Below, piece after piece: positions 1-5,418 of a stretch of DNA of 5,418 nucleotides; within the stretch, counting starts at the first letter, position 1; the number at the start of each line of letters is the position of its first letter. Location of the stretch: NCBI GenBank assembly GCA_900552875.1, contig USCS01000114.1, positions 1 through 5,418 of the forward strand, read 5' to 3'. This DNA comes from an uncultured Collinsella sp. Its GTDB lineage: Bacteria; Actinomycetota; Coriobacteriia; Coriobacteriales; Coriobacteriaceae. The notes below the pieces were generated by a model. That model ran no database searches and was not told the DNA's origin. It worked only from the letters and a program-made list of their open reading frames with translations. A program made the position numbers and the translations under genes.

Positions 1-214
1 GGCGCATGATGGTACGGCCCGTGGTGGACTTACCGCAACCGGACTCGCCGACCAGACCAAAGGTCTCGCCAGGATAGATCTCGAACGAAATGTCGTTCAC
101 AGCAGAGACGACACGCTTGGAGAAGCGCTTGGCGAACATGCCGGACTCAGCGGGAAACTCCTTAGAGAGGTGCTCGACCTTCAGCAGCGGAGTACGCTCG
201 TTGGTATCTGCCAT
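1..214 (-). CDS. oppF: Oligopeptide ABC transporter ATP-binding protein OppF, N-terminal part (runs off the left edge)
   Basis: This is the start of the second ATPase of the peptide importer. OppF pairs with OppD on the cytoplasmic face and hydrolyses ATP to drive uptake. Only 71 codons are visible; family members are usually a little over 300 residues, so most of the gene lies outside the window. The protein begins MADTNERTPLLKVEHLSKEF. The Walker A loop GESGCGKST is at residues 56-64, preceded by the typical PGETFGLV strand and turn. The Q-loop, signature, Walker B and H-loop are not visible. The ATG (214-212) overlaps the oppD stop by one base (TAATG), and GGGAGG lies 4 nt before it, so translation is probably coupled to oppD. 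The name OppF rests on position after oppD and on sequence flavour; DppF is the alternative, and substrate cannot be told apart here. Confidence 0.93.
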   Translation of the reverse strand, partial: MADTNERTPLLKVEHLSKEFPAESGMFAKRFSKRVVSAVNDISFEIYPGETFGLVGESGCGKSTTGRTIMR

Positions 215-1305
215 TACGCCTCGCCTCCCTTCTTGGAATCCTTGCGCGTACGGGACGTCTCAGGAGCGTTCTTGAGGAACTCGGGGTCACCGGAGTAGTG
301 GCACGCAGAGTAGTGACCAGACTCGGTGACAACGCGCTCGGGGCGCTGCTTGCGGCACTTATCGGTCGCATAGGGGCAACGAGGCGAGAACACGCAGCCC
401 TCAGGCAGGTTCATGAGCGAAGGCGGGTTGCCGTGAATCGGCGTCAGCGGCTTCTTCTCTTCGATTGCCTGCTCCGGGATGGAGCGGATAAGACCCCAGG
501 TGTAGGGGTGGCGGCTCTCGTAGAAGATTTCCTCAGCAGTACCGAACTCAACGGGGCGGCCGGCGTACATAACCATGATCTTATCGGCCATATCGGCGAC
601 AACACCCAGGTCATGGGTAATCATGATGATGGCGTTGCCGTTCTTCTCCTGCATCTCCTGCATGAGCTCGATAATCTGAGCCTGGATGGTAACGTCCAAG
701 GCAGTCGTGGGCTCGTCGGCAATCAGAATATCGGGGTCGCAGGCAAGAGCCATAGCGATCATGACGCGCTGACGCATACCGCCAGAGAACTGGTGCGGAT
801 ACTCATTGACGCGCTTTTCGGGCTCGGGAATGCCAACGAGGTCCAAAAGCTCGGTGGCGCGCTTGAGCGCCTCCTGCTTGGAGTAGCCACGGTGCAGACG
901 AAGACCCTCGCCTACCTGCTTGCCGATCTTATAGACCGGGTTCAAGGAGGTCATAGGATCCTGGAAGATCATCGCGATATCGTTACCGCGAATGTGCTGC
1001 ATCTCTTCCTCGGTCATCTCGAGGATAGAACGACCGCGATAGCGAACGTCGCCGCCCTCAATCTTTCCCGGAGGCATCGAGATGAGGCCCATGATGGTCA
1101 TGGCGGTCACGGACTTACCGGAGCCGGACTCACCGACGACGCCCAGGGTCTCGCCGCGATCGAGCGTGTAGGAGACACCGTCGACAGCGCGAACGACGCC
1201 ATCCTCGGTGTGGAAATACATCTTTAGGTCATCGACCTCGAGCAGATGCTGGCCCTCGGGAACCGGCTGGTCCTTCAGGTCCACATAGTTCTTGTTCTTC
1301 TTCAT
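214..1305 (-). CDS. oppD: Oligopeptide ABC transporter ATP-binding protein OppD
   Basis: This is a cytoplasmic ATPase subunit, 363 residues, close to the usual family length. The ABC core is complete: Walker A GESGSGKS (58-65), Q-loop FQDP (Gln115), signature SGGMRQR (174-180), Walker B ILIADE (193-198), D-loop ALD (202-204) and switch His231. After the core comes the oligopeptide/dipeptide-type C-terminal extension (from about HPYTWGL at 266). It contains four cysteines at 304, 310, 317 and 335 (C-x5-C-x6-C-x17-C), the arrangement associated with a [4Fe-4S] cluster in DppD/OppD proteins; the cluster is inferred, not shown. The last 20 residues are a charged, probably disordered tail. The ATG lies 2 nt after the oppC stop, and its best SD (GAAGGA, 1315-1320) is inside the oppC end, which points to coupled translation. 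DppD is the alternative name. Confidence 0.96.
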   Translation of the reverse strand: MKKNKNYVDLKDQPVPEGQHLLEVDDLKMYFHTEDGVVRAVDGVSYTLDRGETLGVVGESGSGKSVTAMTIMGLISMPPGKIEGGDVRYRGRSILEMTEEEMQHIRGNDIAMIFQDPMTSLNPVYKIGKQVGEGLRLHRGYSKQEALKRATELLDLVGIPEPEKRVNEYPHQFSGGMRQRVMIAMALACDPDILIADEPTTALDVTIQAQIIELMQEMQEKNGNAIIMITHDLGVVADMADKIMVMYAGRPVEFGTAEEIFYESRHPYTWGLIRSIPEQAIEEKKPLTPIHGNPPSLMNLPEGCVFSPRCPYATDKCRKQRPERVVTESGHYSACHYSGDPEFLKNAPETSRTRKDSKKGGEA

Positions 1306-1307
1306 CC

Positions 1308-2243
1308 TTATGCGTCCTTCATCTTGACGTCGAGGGCGTCGCGCAAACCGTCACCCAGCAGGGTGAAGGCGAGCACCGTCGAGAGAATTGCCAGACCGGG
1401 CATGATCATCATCCAGGGAGCAGTCAGCAGATACTGCTGACCGTCCTGAATCATGGAGCCCCACGAAGGCGTAGGCGGAATAACGCCCATGCCGAGGAAG
1501 GACAGAGCAGACTCGGTCAGGATGGCGCCACCAATGTTCATGGTCGCGTAGACCACGATGGAGGCGACGGAGTTCGGGAAGATGTGACGCACGACGATAC
1601 GAGCATCAGATGCACCCATCGCGCGCGCAGCATCAACATAGTCGTTTTCCTTGACGGTCAAGATTGCAGAGCGGAAGACGCGCGCAATCGAAGGCCAGCC
1701 GAGAATACCGATGGCGATAAAGACGTTCTGAAGACCACGGCCGATAACGGCGATCATGGCGACGACGAACAGCACGTACGGGAACGCCAGGAAGATATCC
1801 GCACAGCGCATGATAATCGTATCCCAGATGCCACCGTAGAAACCGGCCAGGGCGCCCATGACCAGACCGATCAACGTGGAGATGGCAGTGGCCATAATGC
1901 CGACGGACAGCGAAACGCGTGCACCGTAGATAACGCGGACGAGAATGTCACGACCGAGGGCATCGGTGCCAAACGGGTGCTCGGCACACGGAGCCAGCAG
2001 CGATGTCTCGGCCATGGTAGTCGAGTCGGAAGCCGTCGGCGAACCGAGCCAGGGCTTAGCCCACAGATCGGCGGTCAGGGCAACCAAAACGACGATGATA
2101 ATCCAGCAGACACCGATAACGGCGAGCTTGTTCTTGCGAAGACGCTTAAAAGCGTCGCCCCACAGCGTGCGGGACTTGGCGGGAGCAGATGCGGCCTTGG
2201 TGGCGGTAGCCTGCTCCTGAGACTGAGAATCAGTTTCCTGCAT
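1308..2243 (-). CDS. oppC: Oligopeptide ABC transporter permease OppC
   Basis: This is an inner-membrane permease subunit (311 residues) of the type that pairs with OppB to form the channel. Residues 1-35 are a Ser/Ala/Gln-rich cytoplasmic tail followed by a basic stretch (KRLRKNK, 33-39). The first membrane helix is about 40-58 (OppC_N region). HPFGTDALGRDIL (89-101) is the conserved segment before the transporter core. Hydrophobic helices follow at about 110-134, 150-168, 172-185, 225-250 and 278-297. The ATPase-coupling EAA loop is DYVDAARAMGASDARIVV (201-218), continuing to HIFPN (220-224). The start ATG at 2243 is preceded by GGGAGG with 8 nt spacing and lies 14 nt after the oppB stop. 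The protein is complete. DppC or another peptide/nickel-class permease name is possible; position in the operon favours OppC. Confidence 0.96.
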   Translation of the reverse strand: MQETDSQSQEQATATKAASAPAKSRTLWGDAFKRLRKNKLAVIGVCWIIIVVLVALTADLWAKPWLGSPTASDSTTMAETSLLAPCAEHPFGTDALGRDILVRVIYGARVSLSVGIMATAISTLIGLVMGALAGFYGGIWDTIIMRCADIFLAFPYVLFVVAMIAVIGRGLQNVFIAIGILGWPSIARVFRSAILTVKENDYVDAARAMGASDARIVVRHIFPNSVASIVVYATMNIGGAILTESALSFLGMGVIPPTPSWGSMIQDGQQYLLTAPWMMIMPGLAILSTVLAFTLLGDGLRDALDVKMKDA

Positions 2244-2257
2244 GAGACGTACCTCCC

Positions 2258-3295
2258 TTAGGCCTTATCCGACGGACCGCCAAGGCGGATGCGCGGGTCG
2301 AGGAATGCATAGCTAATGTCGACGAGCAGGTTGATCACCATGACGACGACAACGATGAGCGTAACGCCGCCCATAACGATGGGCCAGTCACGCATGCTAA
2401 TGGCGCGATAGACCTCATAGCCGATACCGGGCCAGTTAAAGACCGTCTCGGTCAGGATGGCGCCCGAAAGCATGCCGCCAAAGTCGACACCAATATAGGT
2501 AACGACGGGGATGAGTGCATTCTTAAGCGCATGCTTGACGATGATCGCGCGATTGGAGAGACCCTTGGCCTTTGCCGTACGGATGTAATCCTGGTTCATG
2601 ACGTCAAGCAGCTGCGAGCGCATGATGCGCGCAGCATAAGCGGTCGAAACCGAAGCCAGCGTAATGGTCGGAAGCACATAGTGCATCCAATCCTGATACT
2701 GAGAGCTGGAACCGCCGGCACCCGAGATCGGCATGGAGATTGCACCGCCCGTGGCGTCCTTGAGGATGACGCCAAAGAACAGCTGCAGCAACATACCGAG
2801 CCAGAAGGCCGGGACCGCAACGAGGATCGACGTGGTGAGCGTTACCAAAATATCCCAGAAGGAATAACGCTTTACCGCCGAAATGATACCCGCACCGATA
2901 CCCATAATTGCCTCGAGCACGATGGCGCACGCGGCAAGTTTGACCGTATACGGATACTTCTGGGCAAAGATATCCGTAACCGGCAGCTTGCGCTGATACG
3001 AATTGCCCAGATCGCCATGCAGCAGGCCGTTCATGTAATACAAGTAACGGTCCACGAGCGACGTTTGAACGGGATCGCCGTTCTCGTCAAGGATCGCGTT
3101 GCCGTCCTCGTCCGACTGGACCAGGTGATAGCGGACGCGAAGCTGAAGCTCCACCTCGGGGGACAGAGCCTTGTCTCCACCGATCAGCTTGATCGGATCT
3201 CCCGGCACGATATTCTGGAGGGCGAACAGAATCAGCGTAACGCCCAAAAACACCGGGATGAACTGAAGCACACGTTTAACGATGTACTTACCCAT
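2258..3295 (-). CDS. oppB: Oligopeptide ABC transporter permease OppB
   Basis: This is an inner-membrane permease subunit (345 residues), the partner of OppC. The N terminus MGKYIVKRVLQFIPVFLGVT and the PGDP motif (31-34) are typical of OppB/DppB. Membrane helices are at about 9-28, 115-140, 147-177, 208-222, 262-283 and 307-330. The GLLHGDLGNSY segment (90-100) is the usual pre-core motif. The EAA loop is DYIRTAKAKGLSNRAIIV (236-253), followed by KHALKN (254-259). FNWPGIG (286-292) and the C-terminal FLDPRIR (331-337) are also family hallmarks. The external loop is longer than usual, with an acidic Gly/Asn-rich insertion at 60-77. The ATG at 3295 has AGGGGAG upstream with 4 nt spacing. The gap to oppA is 155 nt with hairpins, so oppBCDF expression is probably lower than that of oppA. 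Confidence 0.96.
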   Translation of the reverse strand: MGKYIVKRVLQFIPVFLGVTLILFALQNIVPGDPIKLIGGDKALSPEVELQLRVRYHLVQSDEDGNAILDENGDPVQTSLVDRYLYYMNGLLHGDLGNSYQRKLPVTDIFAQKYPYTVKLAACAIVLEAIMGIGAGIISAVKRYSFWDILVTLTTSILVAVPAFWLGMLLQLFFGVILKDATGGAISMPISGAGGSSSQYQDWMHYVLPTITLASVSTAYAARIMRSQLLDVMNQDYIRTAKAKGLSNRAIIVKHALKNALIPVVTYIGVDFGGMLSGAILTETVFNWPGIGYEVYRAISMRDWPIVMGGVTLIVVVVMVINLLVDISYAFLDPRIRLGGPSDKA

Positions 3296-3299
3296 ACCA

Positions 3300-3314
3300 C
3301 TCCCCTATCTAGGG
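3300..3314 (-). promoter_or_regulatory. Ribosome binding site of oppB, partly inside a short hairpin
   Basis: AGGGGAG (3300-3306) lies 4 nt before ATG 3295. Its first four bases pair with CCCT (3311-3314) around an AGAT tetraloop, so the SD may be partly hidden. This short stem would lower, not abolish, translation of oppB. Confidence 0.5.
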
Positions 3315-3325
3315 ATTAACCTAAA

Positions 3326-3355
3326 TGGGATGCCGATCGCCAGACCGGCATCCCA
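3326..3355 (-). terminator. Strong intergenic hairpin between oppA and oppB: partial terminator or mRNA stabiliser
   Basis: TGGGATGCCG (3326-3335) and CGGCATCCCA (3346-3355) are perfect 10-bp arms around a 10-nt loop, which can add two more pairs after a mismatch. On the minus strand the stem is followed only by TTTAGGTTAATC, so it is a poor intrinsic terminator. Hairpins at this point in binding-protein operons are known to protect the upstream mRNA or cause partial termination, which gives more binding protein than permease. That role is inferred here. Confidence 0.6.
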
Positions 3356-3386
3356 AAATTACCATCAGCCAGTTTACCCCAGGTTA

Positions 3387-3406
3387 GGGAGAACTGTATG
3401 TTTCCC
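3387..3406 (-). other. Small hairpin in the oppA-oppB gap
   Basis: GGGAGAAC (3387-3394) pairs with GTTTCCC (3400-3406), with one bulged base and a TGTAT loop: seven pairs. It lies 45 nt after the oppA stop and has no U-tract. It may help protect the oppA mRNA 3' end or may be incidental. Confidence 0.3.
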
Positions 3407-3418
3407 ATGAGGTCTACG

Positions 3419-3447
3419 TAAATACTTGACCCTCACGGAAGCTGCAA
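3419..3447 (-). promoter_or_regulatory. Possible secondary promoter for oppBCDF
   Basis: On the minus strand, TTGCAG (3442-3447) and TATTTA (3419-3424) are 17 nt apart, starting just after the oppA stop. It could give oppA-independent transcription of the permease and ATPase genes. Both hexamers deviate from consensus, and such matches arise by chance, so this is tentative. Confidence 0.3.
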
Positions 3448-3451
3448 ACTC

Positions 3452-5128
3452 TTAGGCGAGCTCAGCGGTACCCAGCTCGGCATGCTTCTGCGGATCGACA
3501 TAGAGGTGCTTGATGCGATCGGAGCCGACGATGGTGTGCGTGTAGAACATAATCGGGATGACCGGGCAGTCGGCAGCGACCATTGCGTCGGCCTCCTGCA
3601 TCTTAGCGACGCGCTCCTCGTCGTCAACAATAGTACGAGCCTCGTCGACCTTGGCGTCGAACTCGGGGTTGTTGTAACCGGAGCGGTTGTCGCCACCGAG
3701 GGAGTCGGAGTGGAACAGCGGATACAGGAAGTTGTCCATGATCGGGTAGTCGGCAATCCAACCCAGACGACCGAACTGATAGTTAAAGTTCTGATACTGC
3801 TCGAGCAGGGCAGACCACTCAGGGGTATCGGAGACAGCGGTAACGCCAACCTTGGCGAGGTCGCCGATGATGGACTCCATGATCTCCTTGTGACCGCCGT
3901 CCTGGTTGTAGGAAAGGGTCACGCTAATGCCACGATCCCCGTTAGCGCCAGCGGGAGCAACCTTGTCGAGGTACTCGTTAGCCTTGTCGACATCGTAGGC
4001 GCAGAACTCCCATGCGCCCTCCTTGTAGCCATCGATGCCCGGAGGAACAATGCCGTCGGCGGGGGTACGGGTACCCTTGTAGATGGTCTTGCAGATGGCC
4101 TCACGGTTGATGGCCAGGGAGATGCCCCTACGCAGGTCGGCGTTGTTGAACGGCTCGGCCGTGGTGTTGCAGGTCAGATAGAACGTGGAAGGCTCGGCGC
4201 CGAGCAGCATGCGCTCGCCGTCACCCATGGTGTAGCCGTCCTTGGACACGCCGCGGTCCTTCTTGGCGGCATCGATCTGAGCAACGGGAACGTCGCAGAC
4301 ATCGAGGTTACCGGCCTGGAACTCCTTGTAAGCAGTCTCCATGTCCTTGATGACCTGGAAGTGGATGCCATCGATCTTGGCCTTGTCGCCATAGTAATCG
4401 TCGAACTTCTTGACGTTGATCTCCTGACCATCCTCCCACTTGCCGTCCATCATGAACGGGCCGTTACCGACCGGGGCAAGATAGAAGCTCTTGACATCGG
4501 ACTCGGCGCACTCGGGAACCGGGGCCAGAGCCGGGTGAGAGGCGACGAAGGGGAAGTCGGCGTAAGCGGAAGACAGCTTGACGACGAGGGTCTCATCGTC
4601 GGGGCAAGTAACACCGCTGAGCTCGGTAGCGTTACCGGCAAGCAGGTCGTCATAGCCCTCGACCATGGAAAGGTGATAGGAGACCTCGGAAGGGCCGTAC
4701 TCGGTAGCGATGGCCGACTTGGTGTTGACCAGACGCTCCCAACCGAGCTTGAAGGACTTGGAGGTAACGTCGTCACCGTTGTGGAACTTGGCCTTCTTGA
4801 TCTTGAAGGTAAACTCGGTGGCGTCGTCGTTGGCCTCGAAGGACTCGCAAGCCAGCGGAACGATCTCGCCCTTCTCGGCGTCATAAGAGGTCAGAGCATC
4901 AAAGAGCTGGTACTCGACCTGAGTGCCCTGGTCCTCCTGGACATTGTAGGGGTCGATGCAGACCGGGTTGTTGATGTAGAAGTTCAGCGTCGAACCGGAG
5001 TCAGAACCGGAAGCGTCGCCGCCCTTCTTGCCGCATGCGGCAAGAAAAGCCATGGAGCTCGCAGCGAGGGTGCCGCCAACAAAGGCGCGACGACCCATAA
5101 CGGGCTGGTGGAACATAGAATCAGCCAT
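3452..5128 (-). CDS. oppA: Oligopeptide-binding lipoprotein OppA (SBP_bac_5 family)
   Basis: This is the extracytoplasmic peptide receptor of the transporter: 558 residues, normal for family-5 binding proteins. The start at 5128 is chosen because AAGGAGG (5134-5140) sits 5 nt ahead and a signal peptide follows directly. An in-frame ATG at 5275 would add 49 residues, but it lies upstream of the promoter and has no SD. The signal peptide has a twin-arginine MGRRAFVGG (11-19) and a lipobox LAAC with lipidated Cys32, then a Gly/Ser/Asp linker. Family motifs: VGNGPFMM (220-227), NNADLRRGISLAINREAI (328-345), and the C-terminal GWIADYPIMDNFLYPLF (456-472) with SGYNNPEFD (483-491) common to peptide-binding members. 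The mature protein is rich in Asp and Glu. It is transcribed first in the operon. Peptide specificity cannot be read from sequence; the permeases and ATPases beside it support peptides over nickel or sugars. Confidence 0.95.
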   Translation of the reverse strand: MADSMFHQPVMGRRAFVGGTLAASSMAFLAACGKKGGDASGSDSGSTLNFYINNPVCIDPYNVQEDQGTQVEYQLFDALTSYDAEKGEIVPLACESFEANDDATEFTFKIKKAKFHNGDDVTSKSFKLGWERLVNTKSAIATEYGPSEVSYHLSMVEGYDDLLAGNATELSGVTCPDDETLVVKLSSAYADFPFVASHPALAPVPECAESDVKSFYLAPVGNGPFMMDGKWEDGQEINVKKFDDYYGDKAKIDGIHFQVIKDMETAYKEFQAGNLDVCDVPVAQIDAAKKDRGVSKDGYTMGDGERMLLGAEPSTFYLTCNTTAEPFNNADLRRGISLAINREAICKTIYKGTRTPADGIVPPGIDGYKEGAWEFCAYDVDKANEYLDKVAPAGANGDRGISVTLSYNQDGGHKEIMESIIGDLAKVGVTAVSDTPEWSALLEQYQNFNYQFGRLGWIADYPIMDNFLYPLFHSDSLGGDNRSGYNNPEFDAKVDEARTIVDDEERVAKMQEADAMVAADCPVIPIMFYTHTIVGSDRIKHLYVDPQKHAELGTAELA

Positions 5129-5133
5129 GCCAT

Positions 5134-5140
5134 CCTCCTT
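5134..5140 (-). promoter_or_regulatory. Ribosome binding site of oppA
   Basis: AAGGAGG, a near-perfect anti-16S match, lies 5 nt before ATG 5128. It decides the oppA start in favour of this ATG over the upstream in-frame one at 5275, and fits high translation of the binding protein. Confidence 0.85.
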
Positions 5141-5159
5141 ATGAGATAGGACAAAGTAA

Positions 5160-5195
5160 GTTCGGTCGGGCAACGTCAAGACAGCCCAATCGAAC
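5160..5195 (-). promoter_or_regulatory. Leader hairpin in the oppA 5' untranslated region
   Basis: The arms 5160-5171 and 5184-5195 pair over 12 positions with one A-C mismatch and one G-U pair, enclosing a 12-nt loop. The transcript arms read GTTCGATTGGGC and GCCCGACCGAAC. The hairpin ends 19 nt ahead of the SD and leaves it free, so an mRNA-stabilising or regulator-binding role is more likely than SD blocking. There is no clear U-tract after it, which argues against a terminator. It does not resemble a riboswitch class I know. Confidence 0.5.
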
Positions 5196-5206
5196 CATTC
5201 AAACGC

Positions 5207-5241
5207 GGTCCGCCGTTTTGGCTGGTTATACAAAGCGGACC
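5207..5241. repeat. 7-bp inverted repeat flanking the -10 element
   Basis: GGTCCGC (5207-5213) and GCGGACC (5235-5241) are perfect inverted copies separated by 21 bp, with the -10 hexamer (5225-5230) between them. The arm nearer oppA is also part of a second dyad at 5201-5218 (AAACG...CGTTT with a GC-rich centre), located at the predicted transcription start. The right-hand arm lies upstream of the predicted start, so the pair cannot form an RNA hairpin from this promoter and would act as DNA. A regulator site is an inference. Confidence 0.35.
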
Positions 5242-5253
5242 AACGTATTGCAA
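5225..5253 (-). promoter_or_regulatory. Predicted sigma70-type promoter of the opp operon
   Basis: On the minus strand, TTGCAA (-35, 5248-5253) is separated by exactly 17 nt from TATAAC (-10, 5225-5230). This gives a predicted start near 5218 and a leader of about 90 nt ahead of oppA. The -35 lies inside a perfect 12-bp palindrome, and the -10 lies between the arms of a 7-bp inverted repeat, so this promoter is probably regulated. The call comes from consensus match and position only. A weaker pair further upstream, TTGTAA (5351-5356) and TATACT (5326-5331) with a 19-nt spacer, is an alternative. Confidence 0.6.
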
Positions 5254-5256
5254 TAC
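5245..5256. promoter_or_regulatory. Perfect 12-bp palindrome over the -35 element; operator candidate
   Basis: GTATTGCAATAC is identical on both strands and covers the whole predicted -35 hexamer. A dimeric repressor binding here would block RNA polymerase. I do not recognise it as the site of a named regulator. Confidence 0.4.
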
Positions 5257-5368
5257 AGTAGCGCATTTTATGCACGATTTGGGGCTAATTCCGGTTAACG
5301 GTCGAGATTTTCTTTAGTTGGGCGAAGTATATGAGGATATTTTGACTCTGTTACAAATATGTAAATCA

Positions 5369-5393
5369 AAACCACCCCTAAAAGGGGTGGTTT
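5369..5393 (-). terminator. Rho-independent terminator, probably of an upstream minus-strand gene
   Basis: AAACCACCCC (5369-5378) and GGGGTGGTTT (5384-5393) form a perfect 10-bp stem with a 5-nt loop. On the minus strand the stem is followed by TTTTGATTT, counting the last bases of the arm; on the plus strand the next bases are GCTCTTA, a poorer tail. No plus-strand gene lies between here and oppA, so termination of a minus-strand gene beyond 5418 is the better reading. It would insulate the opp operon from upstream transcription. Weak bidirectional action is possible. Confidence 0.7.
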
Positions 5394-5418
5394 GCTCTTA
5401 GGGTATAACCCTTGGATT

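Noticed and set aside
3482..5149. A 555-codon open frame on the plus strand opposite oppA.
   Set aside because: It is the antisense shadow of oppA. Its translation is rich in Val, Leu and Gly with no recognisable domain, it has no clear SD, and long antisense frames are expected opposite GC-rich genes with strong codon bias. The similar plus-strand frames opposite oppB, oppC and oppD are rejected for the same reason.
5129..5275. N-terminal extension of oppA from an in-frame ATG at 5275.
   Set aside because: It lacks an SD, would place 49 non-signal residues before the lipoprotein signal, and would include the predicted promoter in coding sequence.
5398..5418. Possible last codons of an upstream minus-strand gene ending in TAA (5400-5398), just before the terminator stem.
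   Set aside because: Only six codons are visible in the window, and a stop codon at this place is easily chance. It fits the terminator reading but cannot be called a gene.
1..5418. CRISPR arrays, tRNA or rRNA genes, insertion sequences, phage or toxin-antitoxin genes, or an undescribed defence system.
   Set aside because: No spaced direct repeats, RNA gene motifs, transposase motifs or unexplained coding space were found. Coding space is fully explained by oppA-oppF, and the non-coding stretches are short and regulatory in character.

Overview
The window holds one minus-strand operon for an ABC-type oligopeptide uptake system, read from right to left: oppA (binding lipoprotein), oppB and oppC (permeases), oppD (ATPase) and the first 71 codons of oppF (second ATPase), which runs off the left edge. 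All five genes are intact where visible, collinear and mostly tightly packed. Shine-Dalgarno (SD) sequences of the GGAGG type precede oppA, oppC and oppF.

The organism is probably a high-GC Gram-positive bacterium, and the best guess is a gut Coriobacteriia member such as Collinsella or a relative. This is inferred from protein flavour (a twin-arginine lipoprotein signal on OppA, acidic OppA) and GC-rich codon use. It was not checked by any search.

Layout by region. 5129-5418 is non-coding: a rho-independent hairpin, probably ending transcription from an upstream minus-strand gene, then a good sigma70-type promoter (TTGCAA-17-TATAAC) covered by several dyad repeats, then a leader of about 90 nt with a strong hairpin. 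3452-5128 is oppA. 3296-3451 is a 155-bp gap with two hairpins and a possible second promoter, the usual place where expression of the abundant binding protein is uncoupled from the membrane parts. 214-3295 is oppB-oppC-oppD with gaps of 14 and 2 nt, and oppD overlaps oppF by one base (TAATG).

How the genes work together: OppA, lipid-anchored outside the membrane, captures peptides and delivers them to the OppB/OppC channel. The OppD/OppF ATPase pair on the inner face powers import. OppD carries the C-terminal cysteine set associated with a [4Fe-4S] cluster in this subfamily.

I found no evidence for a new type of biological system. The parts most worth a second look are the regulatory DNA ahead of oppA, the structured oppA-oppB gap, and an acidic repeat-like insertion in OppB.
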